Shown here: in pieces, positions 1 through 8,428 of the stretch | Numbering within the stretch: position 1 is the stretch's first letter | Layout: the number at the start of each line of letters is the position of its first letter | Position numbers and translations under genes: made by a program | Origin: DATFVA01 sp963811905 | Lineage (GTDB): Bacteria > Bacteroidota > Ignavibacteria > Ignavibacteriales > Ignavibacteriaceae | Length of the DNA stretch: 64,000 bases | NCBI GenBank assembly: GCA_963811905.1 | Contig: CAWETK010000015.1 | Coordinates: 1 to 64,000, forward strand | Direction: 5' to 3' | Notes under the pieces: generated by a model | The model's input: the letters and a program-made list of their open reading frames with translations, nothing else | Database searches by the model: none | Told to the model about the DNA's origin: nothing

Positions 1-577
1 GCTTAGACAATTCTATAAATGATTTATCTAATAATACTTCCGCTATAAAATCTTCAATAATAGTCCCATAGGTGTTACTTATGGGGGAATAGATTATTCT
101 TTTAATTATATCTAAAAGCAACAATCCAAAGATTATTAGTACTATGTATTCTACAAAAGCCAAAAGATTAGATTTTCATTGCAGTAGTGTTTCTAAAGTG
201 GTTTAACTTAGTCATCACCCCAGGTATCTAAGTATTTATGGATGGATAAAATACTGGATTTTCGGACTATAGGCAATAGTTTGATGGTTGATGGAGGATG
301 GATAATGGTTGATGGAATATGGAAGCAGGAAGACATCTGCGGGCTTAGATTGGCAGAGGTTTAGGACAAATTTAATGGAGTATTATAAGGCAAACCAGTG
401 AAAAACGCCCAAATTATTTATTTCCGGCTCATTTTTACTGCAACAGAAAGTATTGGTAGTAATCCAGGATTTGCTTTGTAAGAAGAGTAATAATTTTATA
501 CCTAAGTTGCTTTTAGAGCATCGTTCATATATATTTGAAATCTATTTTTTGAAAATAACCATAGTTAATTATTATCC
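1..577. other. gene-free stretch before tRNA-Asp
   Basis: No convincing coding region is seen on either strand. The stretch is AT-rich. It contains a small hairpin (arms CCCATA at 65-70 and TATGGG at 80-85) and short degenerate runs of the type ATGGTTGATGGA near 280-320. No promoter could be assigned firmly to the downstream tRNA. Confidence 0.6.
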
Positions 578-651
578 GGGGTCGTAGTTCAGTTGGTTAG
601 AACGCCTGCCTGTCACGCAGGAGGTCGCGAGTTCGAGTCTCGTCGGCCCCG
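578..651 (+). tRNA. tRNA-Asp (anticodon GTC)
   Basis: A complete cloverleaf can be folded. The acceptor arm GGGGTCG (578-584) pairs with CGGCCCC (644-650) with one G-U pair. T585 and A586 follow, then the D arm GTTC/GAAC. The anticodon stem CCTGC/GCAGG encloses a loop with anticodon GTC. The T arm has the GTTCGAGTC core, and G651 is the discriminator base expected for tRNA-Asp. CCA is not encoded. A rho-independent terminator follows within 10 bases, so the tRNA appears to be a single-gene transcript. Confidence 0.97.
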
Positions 652-658
652 CTCATTA

Positions 659-698
659 AGTGCCTGTAAAATATAATCTTACAGGCACTCTTTATTTT
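659..698 (+). terminator. intrinsic terminator after tRNA-Asp
   Basis: Perfect 11-bp inverted repeat: AGTGCCTGTAA (659-669) and TTACAGGCACT (679-689), loop of 9, followed by CTTTATTTT. Its position just after the tRNA fits termination of the tRNA transcript. Confidence 0.88.
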
Positions 699-809
699 AA
701 AGCCATTGGCCATTTTCAGACTGGACTCGTTTTTGGACTCGTTAGCTTGGCAAAAATATTAACATTAGAACCCCAACAGTGCTGGATCGTACGAATTATC
801 CGGGACTTT

Positions 810-1904
810 TTATTGGCCGAAGGATATGCCTACTGCTTTTGCTGCAAATACGGCCTGATCGTCAGGTTTTACGAGTTTCTGACGTGCAATGGCATCTTCT
901 ATTTTTACGTTCCTAATCTCATTTCCTTTGAGAGCAACCATTCTGTCGAATTTTTTCTTGCTTGCCAGGTCTATTGCGTATGCTCCGAATTTCGTTGACA
1001 GGATCCTGTCATAAGCGGTTGGACTCCCTCCCCGCTGCAGATGACCCAGAACTGTAACTCTTGTTTCTCTTCCGGTGTTTTCTTCTATTTTTTTTGAAAC
1101 TACTTCCCCGATTCCGCCAAGCTGATTTGGATCATGTCTTTTTATGTCCTGCCCTTTTACTATTAAACCGCCGTCCTGCGATTTGGCTCCTTCTGCTACG
1201 CAGACAAGACTGAATTTTTTTCCCTGGAGTTCCCTTTCTTTTATTTTATTGTATACTTTATCCCAGGAAAAAGGGATTTCCGGTATCAGTATAATATCAG
1301 CGCCTCCTGCCAGTCCTCCGTTTAATGCAATCCAGCCGGCATACCGTCCCATTACTTCAACAACTATTACACGATGATGGGATGATGCGGTTGTGTGAAG
1401 TCTGTCGAGTGCCCACATTACTACGTATACAGCGGAATCGTGTCCGAAGGTCATATCTGTAGCTTCAAGGTCGTTGTCAATTGTCTTTGGAACTCCAATT
1501 ACATTCATTCCCATAGCTGAAAGCTTATTGCAGATGTGCATTGTGCCGTCGCCGCCGATGGCAATGAGTGCATCAAGGTTCCACGCCTGGTAATTTTTGA
1601 GTGCGTCCTGTGATTTATCTAATATTGCTATTTTACCGTCACGGTCAACCGGCCAGTGGAAAGGATCTCCTTTGTTGGAAGATCCAAGGACAGTTCCTCC
1701 TCTTGCAAGTATGCCCGAAACATCGTCATTCTTCAGCTCTCTTGCTCTGCCTTCTACCAGGCCTTCGAATCCGTCCCTTATGCCGAAAACAGTCATCCCG
1801 TAATCCTGCGCGGGTTTGGTTACTCCACGTATTACAGCATTAAGACCGGGACAATCGCCTCCGCCTGTTAATATTCCTATTCGTTTTACCTTTCCTGCGG
1901 CCAT
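810..1904 (-). CDS. pfkA: 6-phosphofructokinase
   Basis: Phosphorylates fructose 6-phosphate to fructose 1,6-bisphosphate in glycolysis, in the cytoplasm. The 364-residue protein has the N-terminal nucleotide loop GGGDCPGLN (about 14-22), GGDG at 117-120, and PKTIDND at 139-145 with the catalytic aspartate, followed by MGRYAGW. The residue equivalent to E. coli Gly104 is glycine, which is the ATP-type state. The position equivalent to Gly124 is lysine (K140), which is typical of PPi-dependent and group III enzymes. From family knowledge the Gly/Lys combination is usually predicted to be ATP-dependent and not under the classical allosteric control; this is inference. The start ATG has an AAGGA Shine-Dalgarno about 6 bases upstream. 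The gene stands alone, flanked by repeats. Confidence 0.95.
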   Translation of the reverse strand: MAAGKVKRIGILTGGGDCPGLNAVIRGVTKPAQDYGMTVFGIRDGFEGLVEGRARELKNDDVSGILARGGTVLGSSNKGDPFHWPVDRDGKIAILDKSQDALKNYQAWNLDALIAIGGDGTMHICNKLSAMGMNVIGVPKTIDNDLEATDMTFGHDSAVYVVMWALDRLHTTASSHHRVIVVEVMGRYAGWIALNGGLAGGADIILIPEIPFSWDKVYNKIKERELQGKKFSLVCVAEGAKSQDGGLIVKGQDIKRHDPNQLGGIGEVVSKKIEENTGRETRVTVLGHLQRGGSPTAYDRILSTKFGAYAIDLASKKKFDRMVALKGNEIRNVKIEDAIARQKLVKPDDQAVFAAKAVGISFGQ

Positions 1905-2020
1905 ATTATTCCTTCACTTATTAATATTAAATCGGCTTTAAATATAATATTTTTGGTTGAGGATTGAAGAGAGGATGGGGGATTTTTTTCAGGGAGGAAA
2001 TTTTAAGCCGGGATTTTACC

Positions 2021-2172
2021 ACGAAGACACGAAAACACAAAGAGATGAGCGATTAGGAAAGATATGAGGAGTATGGATGGATGGGTGTATGATTGTATGG
2101 GGCGAACAGCGAAACGAATGCGGGATAGATTTTGCAGAGGAGTGTTGGATTACTAAGATCAGAAGAAGAAAT
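2021..2172. repeat. dispersed repeat, copy A
   Basis: The first part (2021-2074) carries ACGAAGACACGAAAACAC and recurs at 2866-2920. The second part (2076-2172), from GATGGATGGGTGTATGATTG through to GATCAGAAGAAGAAAT, recurs at 3210-3306 with only two differences in 97 bases. It is partly repeated again at 2763-2826. No coding potential is seen. Confidence 0.85.
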
Positions 2173-2550
2173 AAGAGAAATAAGGTTAGGATTCTTTTAG
2201 AGAGACTGTGTTACTAAGGTTGTATGTGAACTAAGGTTTGTATAGTAGGGAGTATGCTGAGTAGAATGGCTAAAGCCGTGATTTTATTTTTTATAGAAAC
2301 CCACGAGTTGAAGAGGCTGTGTTAAAATTAAACCCGGGAGATCAAATGGCGTAACTTTGTTGAAAAATAATAACATTTTTACAATACAGGTAAGCGAAAC
2401 AGCGTTTTCCGCCTATCAACTTTTTTATCTAAGATTGACAGATAATAACCGGCCTTTACATTTTCACACAGCCTCTGAAGAAATAGGATTAAAGCAAGAA
2501 GATTAACTTACCATGACTTTTAGAATCCGTGGGTGAGAGAGCCTGTTATG

Positions 2551-2630
2551 CCGTAGTTGTACCGTTGGTTGAGGCCGATTGATGGCCGAAAGAAGGCCGA
2601 GAGATGGCCGAGAGAAAATGGAAAAGTTGA
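2551..2630. repeat. GGCCG-rich dispersed element, copy 1
   Basis: Starts with CCGTAGTTGTACCGT, then TTGAGGCCGATTGATGGCCG, followed by further GGCCG units at roughly 9-11 base spacing. A related element with the same opening lies at 48181-48235, so this is a dispersed repeat and not local low complexity. Confidence 0.6.
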
Positions 2631-3036
2631 AGATGAAATGTTATATTTCGTACAAATTTAACATATTTGTATCTAAAATAAAACAAAAATGGCGAGAATA
2701 TTCACACAGCCTCTGAAGCTCGTGGAAAGTCAGCCAGGGTTTTGGCAGCTTGTTTACGGAGTATGGACGGATGGGTGTATGTTTGTTTGGGGGGAACAAC
2801 GAAACGAAGGCGGGATAGATTTTACGGCGGGTTATTGGGAGTGATAGGGGTAGTTGGGATTTGCCGCAAAGACACGAAAACACAAAGAGATGAGCGGATT
2901 AAGAAAGATATGAGGAGTATGATATCCTCAGTCAGATTTTTGTCGCGCTAAAATCGGGATCTTCGACTTCGCTGCGATTTTTTTGGTCAAGATATTTTAA
3001 GAAGCTCTATAAATCATTGAACAATTTACTTATTTT

Positions 3037-3151
3037 CGGTGGCTTCGATATCCCGCAAGGCAAATCCTAAGTCAATAAATGCGCGGGATTTCGAAGACTC
3101 AACATCCCGCCCCCAATGATATCAAGCAAGGGGCGGGACACTCAGCCACCG
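3037..3151. repeat. long inverted-repeat unit (CGGTGGCT ... AGCCACCG)
   Basis: Outer arms CGGTGGCT (3037-3044) and AGCCACCG (3144-3151). Between them are TTCGATATCCCGC and a second inner pairing of CCCGCCCC with GGGGCGGG. The same architecture recurs at 4174-4237. It resembles the CTTCGACTTCGCTCAG-type repeats that are widespread in Bacteroidota-related genomes. Confidence 0.65.
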
Positions 3152-3209
3152 CTATACTTTACTCCGCCTATCTAAGGTTGTTTTTGGTTGCCGGCTATGC
3201 CGCGATAGG

Positions 3210-3335
3210 GATGGATGGGGGTATGATTGTATGGGGCGAACAGCGAAACGAAAGCGGGATAGATTTTGCAGAGGAGTGTTGGATTACTAAGATCAGAAGA
3301 AGAAATATGGCTAAAGCCGTGATTTTATTTTTTAT
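3210..3335. repeat. dispersed repeat, copy B
   Basis: 3210-3306 matches 2076-2172 at all but two positions. The adjoining 3307-3335 (ATGGCTAAAGCCGTGATTTT onward) matches 2266-2294. Together these show a duplicated composite segment with an internal length difference between copies. Confidence 0.85.
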
Positions 3336-3384
3336 CTCGGTCAGATTTTTGTTCGACGCATTCGGGTTTGCTTGTGTTTTTTTA

Positions 3385-3444
3385 AGCCGAACGGCATTCG
3401 GGTTTATATATGTTTTTTAAGCCGAACAGCGTTCGGCTTTACAG
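3385..3444. repeat. AGC-loop hairpin repeats, cluster 1
   Basis: Two copies. The better one (3419-3444) has arms AAGCCGAAC and GTTCGGCTT (perfect 9 bp), loop AGC and tail TACAG. The other (3385-3405) is degenerate (GCCGAAC, loop GGC, ATTCGGG). The good copy ends two bases before the stop codon of the minus-strand MORN lipoprotein gene. Related copies lie at 22834-22929 and 48414-48470. Confidence 0.75.
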
Positions 3445-3446
3445 GT

Positions 3447-3881
3447 TTAATAGTGATCTTCATATTCTACTTTTCCAGCTTCAGTGAATTTCTTTTCGTA
3501 AGTGAGTCTGCCTTTATCATATTTCTGGATCCGCTCGGTTTTTCCATCCTGGTAATATCTGCGGGATTCACCGTTTATAACACCGTTATCATAATGGGCG
3601 ACAATTCTTAATTGTCCGTTCGGATAATAAGCTTTCAGATCTCCCTGCATCTTATCATTTATAAAATTTACAGTGGAAGCAATGTTTCCATTTTCAAAGT
3701 AATATTTCTGAACGCCGTTCTTTTTGCCGTTCTCCATAGTGGTCGTCGATTCGAGTTTGCCGCTGTCATAATAGGTTTTTTCTATATTCCCCTCATCCGG
3801 ATTACTCTGATTTTCCTGGCAGCCGGCAACAACGGAAAAGAGTGCAAAAATCATTGTAATCTGCAATAAGACTCTTAACAT
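3447..3881 (-). CDS. MORN-repeat lipoprotein
   Basis: A 144-residue predicted lipoprotein. A hydrophobic signal is followed by the lipobox VVAGC with Cys21. The mature part is almost entirely four tandem MORN_2-type repeats of about 23 residues (YYDSGKLES, YYFENGNIAS, YYPNGQLRI, YYQDGKTER), each with a downstream G-x-x-(N/Q)G turn. Proteins of this type (YwqK-like family) are exported or periplasmic; their molecular role is not known from sequence. Single-gene unit: upstream on the minus strand is a 630-bp repeat region, downstream are hairpin repeats abutting the stop codon. Confidence 0.85.
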   Translation of the reverse strand: MLRVLLQITMIFALFSVVAGCQENQSNPDEGNIEKTYYDSGKLESTTTMENGKKNGVQKYYFENGNIASTVNFINDKMQGDLKAYYPNGQLRIVAHYDNGVINGESRRYYQDGKTERIQKYDKGRLTYEKKFTEAGKVEYEDHY

Positions 3882-4515
3882 ATATTATCTCCGTAAAATA
3901 GTTTCATCAGGTGTAAAAATTATGAAAATGAAAAATTAAATTAAAGGCCCGCCTGGCGGGTAAACCCACTCTGGCGGGTAAACTCGCCTCCGAGGGAACT
4001 CCGCGGGGGATAAAGCGTGACACTGCCGACCTGATGTATGGTAGAAGAGTCGGGACAGGTCAGACTCCAGTCTTCGATACGCCCCGCCCAAAAGACAACA
4101 GCAAGGCACGGCTACTCAGACACAGTAACAAGTTATGCAGGTTCCACCACAAAGTAAGGATCCTTATGGATATCGGTGGCTTCGATACATCCCGCCCCCT
4201 AAGGTTATTCCGCAAGGGGCGAGACACTCAGCCACCGCAACAAGTTACACCCTCTACACAACGCAAGTAGGCTTCGATATCCGTCTGAGCCGGATTTCGT
4301 CCGGCTAGGGCCGAACTCAACATCCCGCCCCCCATATATCAAGTAAGGGCCTGCCTTCACATAAAACCCCGACCTGATGTAGACCAGGGACGGGGCTGGT
4401 TAGCTACCGCAATAAGTTACAAACTGCTGTAAGTTCCACCTATCGGTGGTTGATTTGGTTGCCAGTTTGCCGTGTTGGGGAGTATGGGAATGTTGAAGTG
4501 GACATCAATTTAAAT
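3882..4515. other. repeat-rich gene-poor region
   Basis: No gene is supported; an open frame across 4034-4270 is made of repeat sequence. The stretch opens with CTGGCGGGTAAAC twice (about 3955-3985). It then holds degenerate units containing GACCTGATGTA (4030, 4372), TTCGATACGCCCCGCCC or TTCGATACATCCCGCCCC, and (A/G)CAA(C/T)AAGTTAC (4128, 4239, 4409). One unit (4174-4237) is an inverted repeat like that at 3037-3151. The region just before 4515 is the 3' flank of the exonuclease gene. Confidence 0.7.
4174..4237. repeat. inverted-repeat unit, second copy
   Basis: Outer arms CGGTGGCT (4174-4181) and AGCCACCG (4230-4237). Inner CCCGCCCC and GGGGCGAG nearly pair. Same arrangement as 3037-3151 but shorter. 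Followed by CAACAAGTTAC, which marks the edge of the repeat units in this stretch. Confidence 0.65.
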
Positions 4516-5205
4516 TCAAATATTAAGGTATTCATTCCATATTTTATAGAGCTGCCAGGTGGCGTAGACATCTTCTCCGCAGTATACAGCTATGTCTTTT
4601 ACCCTGCCGGCTTCATAGAGGTTCTTAACATCCATTCCGGTTATCCCTTTTGATTTAGGAGATTCTATTCCGAAAGCATGGCAGTAAAAATCGAGGTTGA
4701 ATTTTCTTGTTAAACCGGAGAAAGTAAGCTGTTCGAGAAGGTCTATATGATAGGACTGGTCGTACCTTTTCCCGATAAGGTTTTTGGAGGGTTTAACATT
4801 TAACATTGCAGATCTGAGCATAAGAAAAGGAGCGTCAAATCCCCTTCCGTTGAAAGTAATTACCTGACCGGCAACGTCCGCTATCCGCCAGAATGAGGTT
4901 AACATCTCTTTTTCATCAACAGCTTTGTATTGAACTTTCTTTTCTTCGGATGACCATTCTTCTCCGGAGGGATCATTGTAGTAAACAAACATCTTTTCTT
5001 TTTCTACATCGAAAATTCCAATAGCAACTACGCTTGCTGTAAACGGATAAAGACTTGTATACCTTACTGCCTCTTCTCTTTTTTCTTTACGCAGCTCTTC
5101 AGTAGGTTCTTTTTCTGCATACCTGAGAAGATATTCCTGCTGACTTTCAGTCAATGTTTCGAAAGGGCTGCAGCAGGTTTCAATATCAAAAACGATCCGG
5201 CGCAT
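4516..5205 (-). CDS. DEDDy 3'-5' exonuclease (PolB-like)
   Basis: Predicted stand-alone 3'-5' exonuclease of the DnaQ/RNase-H-like superfamily, related to the proofreading domain of family B polymerases. All three exonuclease motifs are visible in 229 residues: FDIET (Asp7, Glu9), ITFNGRGFDAPF (second aspartate), and YCGED near the C-terminus, where Tyr-x3-Asp gives the DEDDy subtype. It probably trims DNA or RNA 3' ends; the actual substrate is not known. It is the last gene of the era-to-exonuclease run, 13 bases after the thioesterase gene. Confidence 0.85.
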   Translation of the reverse strand: MRRIVFDIETCCSPFETLTESQQEYLLRYAEKEPTEELRKEKREEAVRYTSLYPFTASVVAIGIFDVEKEKMFVYYNDPSGEEWSSEEKKVQYKAVDEKEMLTSFWRIADVAGQVITFNGRGFDAPFLMLRSAMLNVKPSKNLIGKRYDQSYHIDLLEQLTFSGLTRKFNLDFYCHAFGIESPKSKGITGMDVKNLYEAGRVKDIAVYCGEDVYATWQLYKIWNEYLNI

Positions 5206-5218
5206 TCTTTCCCCAAAT

Positions 5219-5665
5219 TTATTCTTTGATTATTTTAACTTCTCCCTGAAAAGCCTTTACTTTTTCATAGAAGAATTCCGGCAGCGGTGTTGATTTCTTT
5301 GTTTTCGGGTCTACCTGCACGACTACTCCCGAACCATCTACTATAATTTCATTCGTTCTTTTATTTTCAATTAGGTGCTCAAATCCGTATGATGAGTTTT
5401 TTATGTACGATATTTTTGTATAGACATTCAGCTCATCGTCGTAATGTGCATGCCCCCTGTAGTTAATTTCATTCCGCACCATAAAAAATAACCTGCCGTC
5501 GGAGAATAAGCCTCCTTCAGGCATCAGACCCGCTGCTTTGATATACTGAAGTCTTGCGTGTTCAAAGTAATTTATATATACAGCATTATTGCATACACCG
5601 AGCATATCCACTTCATTAAAGCGCACAGTAACTGTAATATTATGTTTGAAATCAGCTTTGTCCAT
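5219..5665 (-). CDS. acyl-CoA thioesterase, 4HBT hotdog fold
   Basis: A 148-residue single hotdog domain of the YbgC/FadM (4-hydroxybenzoyl-CoA thioesterase) family. The active-site strip reads FNEVDMLGVCNNAVYINYFEHAR, split here as FNEVDMLGV (Asp20) and CNNAVYINYFEHAR, equivalent to the usual D-x-x-G-H-x-N-N with His replaced by Cys. Members hydrolyse acyl-CoA or acyl-ACP thioesters. The specific substrate cannot be read from the sequence. It follows ltaE by one base, so translation is probably coupled. Confidence 0.87.
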   Translation of the reverse strand: MDKADFKHNITVTVRFNEVDMLGVCNNAVYINYFEHARLQYIKAAGLMPEGGLFSDGRLFFMVRNEINYRGHAHYDDELNVYTKISYIKNSSYGFEHLIENKRTNEIIVDGSGVVVQVDPKTKKSTPLPEFFYEKVKAFQGEVKIIKE

Positions 5666-5666
5666 A

Positions 5667-6701
5667 CTATTTGAATACTTCCTTTATAATTCTACATGCC
5701 TTTTCGGTTTCATCGAAACTGACATCGAGGTGAGTAATTGCCCTGAGCGAGTCAATCTTTCCTACAGAAATTAAAAGTCCTTTTTCCTTACAGGCCGCTA
5801 TCGCCTGCTCAACCGTCATTTTTAAAGGCCTGAATATCAGGATATTCGTCTGGACAGCGTTCATATCAATCTCAAGGGAAGGGAGTTCCGAAATTGTTTC
5901 AGCAAGGGTTTTTGCTTTCCTGTGATCTTCTTCGAGCCTTTCTATATTGTTTTTTAAGGCGTAGAGACCTGCAGCCGCTATTATTCCAACCTGTCTCATT
6001 CCCCCGCCCCATGCCTTTCTGATGCGGAAGGCTTCTTTAATAAATTCCTTTGTCCCTCCAATAAGAGAGCCTACCGGTGCTCCGAGACCTTTTGAGAGGC
6101 AGCAGGAGATCGTGTCGAAATGCTCAGCATAATCCTTTACCGGGATTCCCGAAGCCACGGATGCATTCCATATTCTTGCTCCGTCCAGGTGATAGTACAG
6201 ATTATACTTTTTCGCCAGCTTTCCAAGTGCAGAAATATTATTAAGCGGATGAATTGTTCCTCCGGCCCGGTTATGCGTGTTCTCCACTTCAATTACCTTT
6301 GTCCTCGGCATATAATAAGCACTGGCGGGACGAATATAGGGCTCCACCTGTTCAGGGGTAATTACCCCGCTTTTTCCATCAATCGGCGAAAGCTGAATGC
6401 CGCTTAAAGCAGCAGGAGATCCCGATTCATAATTGAAAATATGACAATCCCTTTCACAGATTACCTCATCACCGGGATTTGTTAAAACATTAAGGCATAC
6501 CTGGTTTCCCATTACCCCGCTCGCCACAAAGAGAGCAGCTTCCTTCCCGAGAAGCTCTGCAGCATATTCCTGAAGCTTATTTACCGAAGGATCTTCCTGG
6601 AAAACATCGTCGCCTACTTCTGCTTCATACATCGCTTTACGCATCGCTTCCGAAGGCCGGGTGATGGTGTCGCTTCTTAAATCAATAAATTTTTCTGACA
6701 T
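5667..6701 (-). CDS. ltaE: low-specificity L-threonine aldolase
   Basis: PLP enzyme (beta-eliminating lyase family) that cleaves L-threonine or L-allo-threonine to glycine and acetaldehyde, in the cytoplasm. The 344 residues start with LRSDTITRPSEAMRKAM. They contain VGDDVFQEDPSV, the cofactor aspartate in HLDGARIWNA (Asp173), and the Schiff-base lysine in CLSKGLGAPVGS (Lys204). Length is normal for the family. Downstream of lnt by 32 bases within the same directional run. Confidence 0.95.
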   Translation of the reverse strand: MSEKFIDLRSDTITRPSEAMRKAMYEAEVGDDVFQEDPSVNKLQEYAAELLGKEAALFVASGVMGNQVCLNVLTNPGDEVICERDCHIFNYESGSPAALSGIQLSPIDGKSGVITPEQVEPYIRPASAYYMPRTKVIEVENTHNRAGGTIHPLNNISALGKLAKKYNLYYHLDGARIWNASVASGIPVKDYAEHFDTISCCLSKGLGAPVGSLIGGTKEFIKEAFRIRKAWGGGMRQVGIIAAAGLYALKNNIERLEEDHRKAKTLAETISELPSLEIDMNAVQTNILIFRPLKMTVEQAIAACKEKGLLISVGKIDSLRAITHLDVSFDETEKACRIIKEVFK

Positions 6702-6733
6702 TTTTATACTGTAATTTTTGAAATTATGATTAG

Positions 6734-8428
6734 TTAAAGATTAAATTTTTCTTTCAGTTTTTTAAGTATGATTATTCCGATAATCCATAACGAGAAAACG
6801 GAACAGAGCATCGGAATGACCGAATGAGTTCTCGTGTAAAACGTTTCACCGGATTCGACCGGAACATCCCGGACAATAATATCTTTTGTAAACATCTTCG
6901 ACTGCACTTCAGTAATACCAAGGGGATTGATATAGCAGCTTATTCCTCCGTTTGCAGCTCTCAGCACAGACCTCCGGTTCTCAACTGCCCTGAGAACCGA
7001 CATTTCCTCGTGCTGATATGGTCCGCTCGAATTCCCGTACCAGCTGTCGTTTGTTACAACTGTAATAAGCTGAGCTCCTTTGTCAACAAATGATGCTACA
7101 AAATCCGGATAAATAGATTCATAGCAAACCAGACCATTAAGCTTGAGGGTATCCTGTTTATCTGTGTCATTTTTAATCCTCAGAGGAACATTAAATACAA
7201 CAGTATCCTTACCTACATTCCATCCCGTAATTCCGACGCCCCATTTTATCAAATCGCCTAAAAACGGAAATGTATCTACAAACGGAACCCTTTCCCCAAA
7301 AGGAACAAGCTTCATCTTGCCATATTTCTGAATCTCGCGTGTATAAGGAGAAAAAAGAAAAATTGCATTGTACGTCCTGTAGTAATAATTTCCGTTTGGA
7401 TTGTATTTTGAATCCTCAGGCAAACCAGGTCCCTTTTCGTAATACCTGATGTCAGGGATGCCCGACAAAATATAAACCCGGTTTTCCCGTGTAAAATTGA
7501 AGATAGAATCCTGTGCATTCGTGTAAAGACCGCTCATTAAAAAATCGGGGATAGCTGTTTCCGGCCAAACGATTAGTTCTGCTCCTTTTTTAACTGCCTG
7601 CCTCGACATATCGAGATAATTGTGCGTAAGCTGTTCAACACTTCCGCCGCTCCATTTCTGCCATGGATCGAGATTCGGCTGGATTAGTCCTACCCGAACA
7701 GTTTTGCCGGATATCTTAAAAGTATTCAGTCTGTATGCCCCATATATCAGCATAATTAAAATTAAAGCAATCCCCAGCCCAAAATGTAAAAACGAATATT
7801 TCCTTTTGAGCGGATAAAAAGATATGCCTTTATACAGAAGAACATTTATGAATACTACAATCAAAGATAATCCCAGTGTACCGACAATATCAGCTGCCTG
7901 TATGAAGCTTGTAAAATGAGGCAGTCCGTTTCCGAGAGTCAGCCAGGGAAAACTCAGATCTGTAAGCATATAGACATATTCATAACTTACCCAGAAAAGC
8001 GGGAAAAGGAACAGCGTAACTCCCGCAGGAAAGATCTTCCTTGAGAAATAGAGCAGCGTTGATGGAATAAGGAAGAAAACCGGATTAACAAAAAGAAGCA
8101 GAGCACCCGAGATCATAAGGAAAGGATCGGATTCCTTCTGCCAGCTGCCCACCCAGTAGATGGTTATGACTCCGAAAACGAATGCCATAAGGTAGGTTGC
8201 TGAATTAATTTCGAGGAGTTTTCCGCGTCTTTCAATTACAATAAAATAAGGAATTAAACCTATCAGCATTAAAATGGTAAATGGGAACGGAAAAGGCGGG
8301 AAAGAAACACCAAGGAAAATTCCGCTGAGAATTAAAAGAAGTCTGTCTTTTCTCCTGTGTTTTTTTTCTTCATCAGTTATAAACGGTCTGTTTTTCCAGA
8401 AGAAAATTTTCAATGTTTTGCTTTCCAT
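6734..8428 (-). CDS. lnt: apolipoprotein N-acyltransferase
   Basis: Inner-membrane enzyme that adds the third acyl chain to the N-terminal cysteine of lipoproteins. About eight membrane segments fill residues 28-235, followed by a nitrilase-fold catalytic domain (about 243-525). The catalytic triad is visible as Glu290 (VWPETAIP), Lys371 (YGKMKLVPFGE) and Cys435 (GLVCYES), and a final membrane helix follows (about 540-555). The 564 residues are slightly longer than the E. coli enzyme. The gene overlaps dedA by 19 bases. Its presence fits the lipoproteins found in this window. Confidence 0.95.
   Translation of the reverse strand: MESKTLKIFFWKNRPFITDEEKKHRRKDRLLLILSGIFLGVSFPPFPFPFTILMLIGLIPYFIVIERRGKLLEINSATYLMAFVFGVITIYWVGSWQKESDPFLMISGALLLFVNPVFFLIPSTLLYFSRKIFPAGVTLFLFPLFWVSYEYVYMLTDLSFPWLTLGNGLPHFTSFIQAADIVGTLGLSLIVVFINVLLYKGISFYPLKRKYSFLHFGLGIALILIMLIYGAYRLNTFKISGKTVRVGLIQPNLDPWQKWSGGSVEQLTHNYLDMSRQAVKKGAELIVWPETAIPDFLMSGLYTNAQDSIFNFTRENRVYILSGIPDIRYYEKGPGLPEDSKYNPNGNYYYRTYNAIFLFSPYTREIQKYGKMKLVPFGERVPFVDTFPFLGDLIKWGVGITGWNVGKDTVVFNVPLRIKNDTDKQDTLKLNGLVCYESIYPDFVASFVDKGAQLITVVTNDSWYGNSSGPYQHEEMSVLRAVENRRSVLRAANGGISCYINPLGITEVQSKMFTKDIIVRDVPVESGETFYTRTHSVIPMLCSVFSLWIIGIIILKKLKEKFNL

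Larger units (their letters stand above)
1905..3446. other. repeat-rich gene-poor region
   Basis: About 1.5 kb between pfkA and the MORN lipoprotein with no reading frame that looks like a protein. Short open frames here fall in repeated DNA and have unnatural composition. The stretch is a mosaic of dispersed repeats: two near-identical copies of a roughly 97-bp unit (2076-2172, 3210-3306), a diverged third (2763-2826), a CGAAGACACGAAAACAC-type segment twice (2021-2074, 2866-2920), a GGCCG-rich element (2551-2630), an inverted-repeat unit (3037-3151), and hairpin repeats next to the following gene. Confidence 0.75.

Noticed and set aside
578..760. tRNA-Asp as a possible integration site, with GGACTCGT direct repeats at 723-742
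   Set aside because: No integrase, no second copy of the tRNA 3' end and no foreign gene content seen nearby.
3079..3420. Open frame on the plus strand
   Set aside because: Consists of repeat units (copy B and inverted-repeat DNA); no recognisable protein features.
4034..4270. Open frame on the plus strand, 78 codons
   Set aside because: Lies entirely in degenerate dispersed repeats, with no ribosome binding site.
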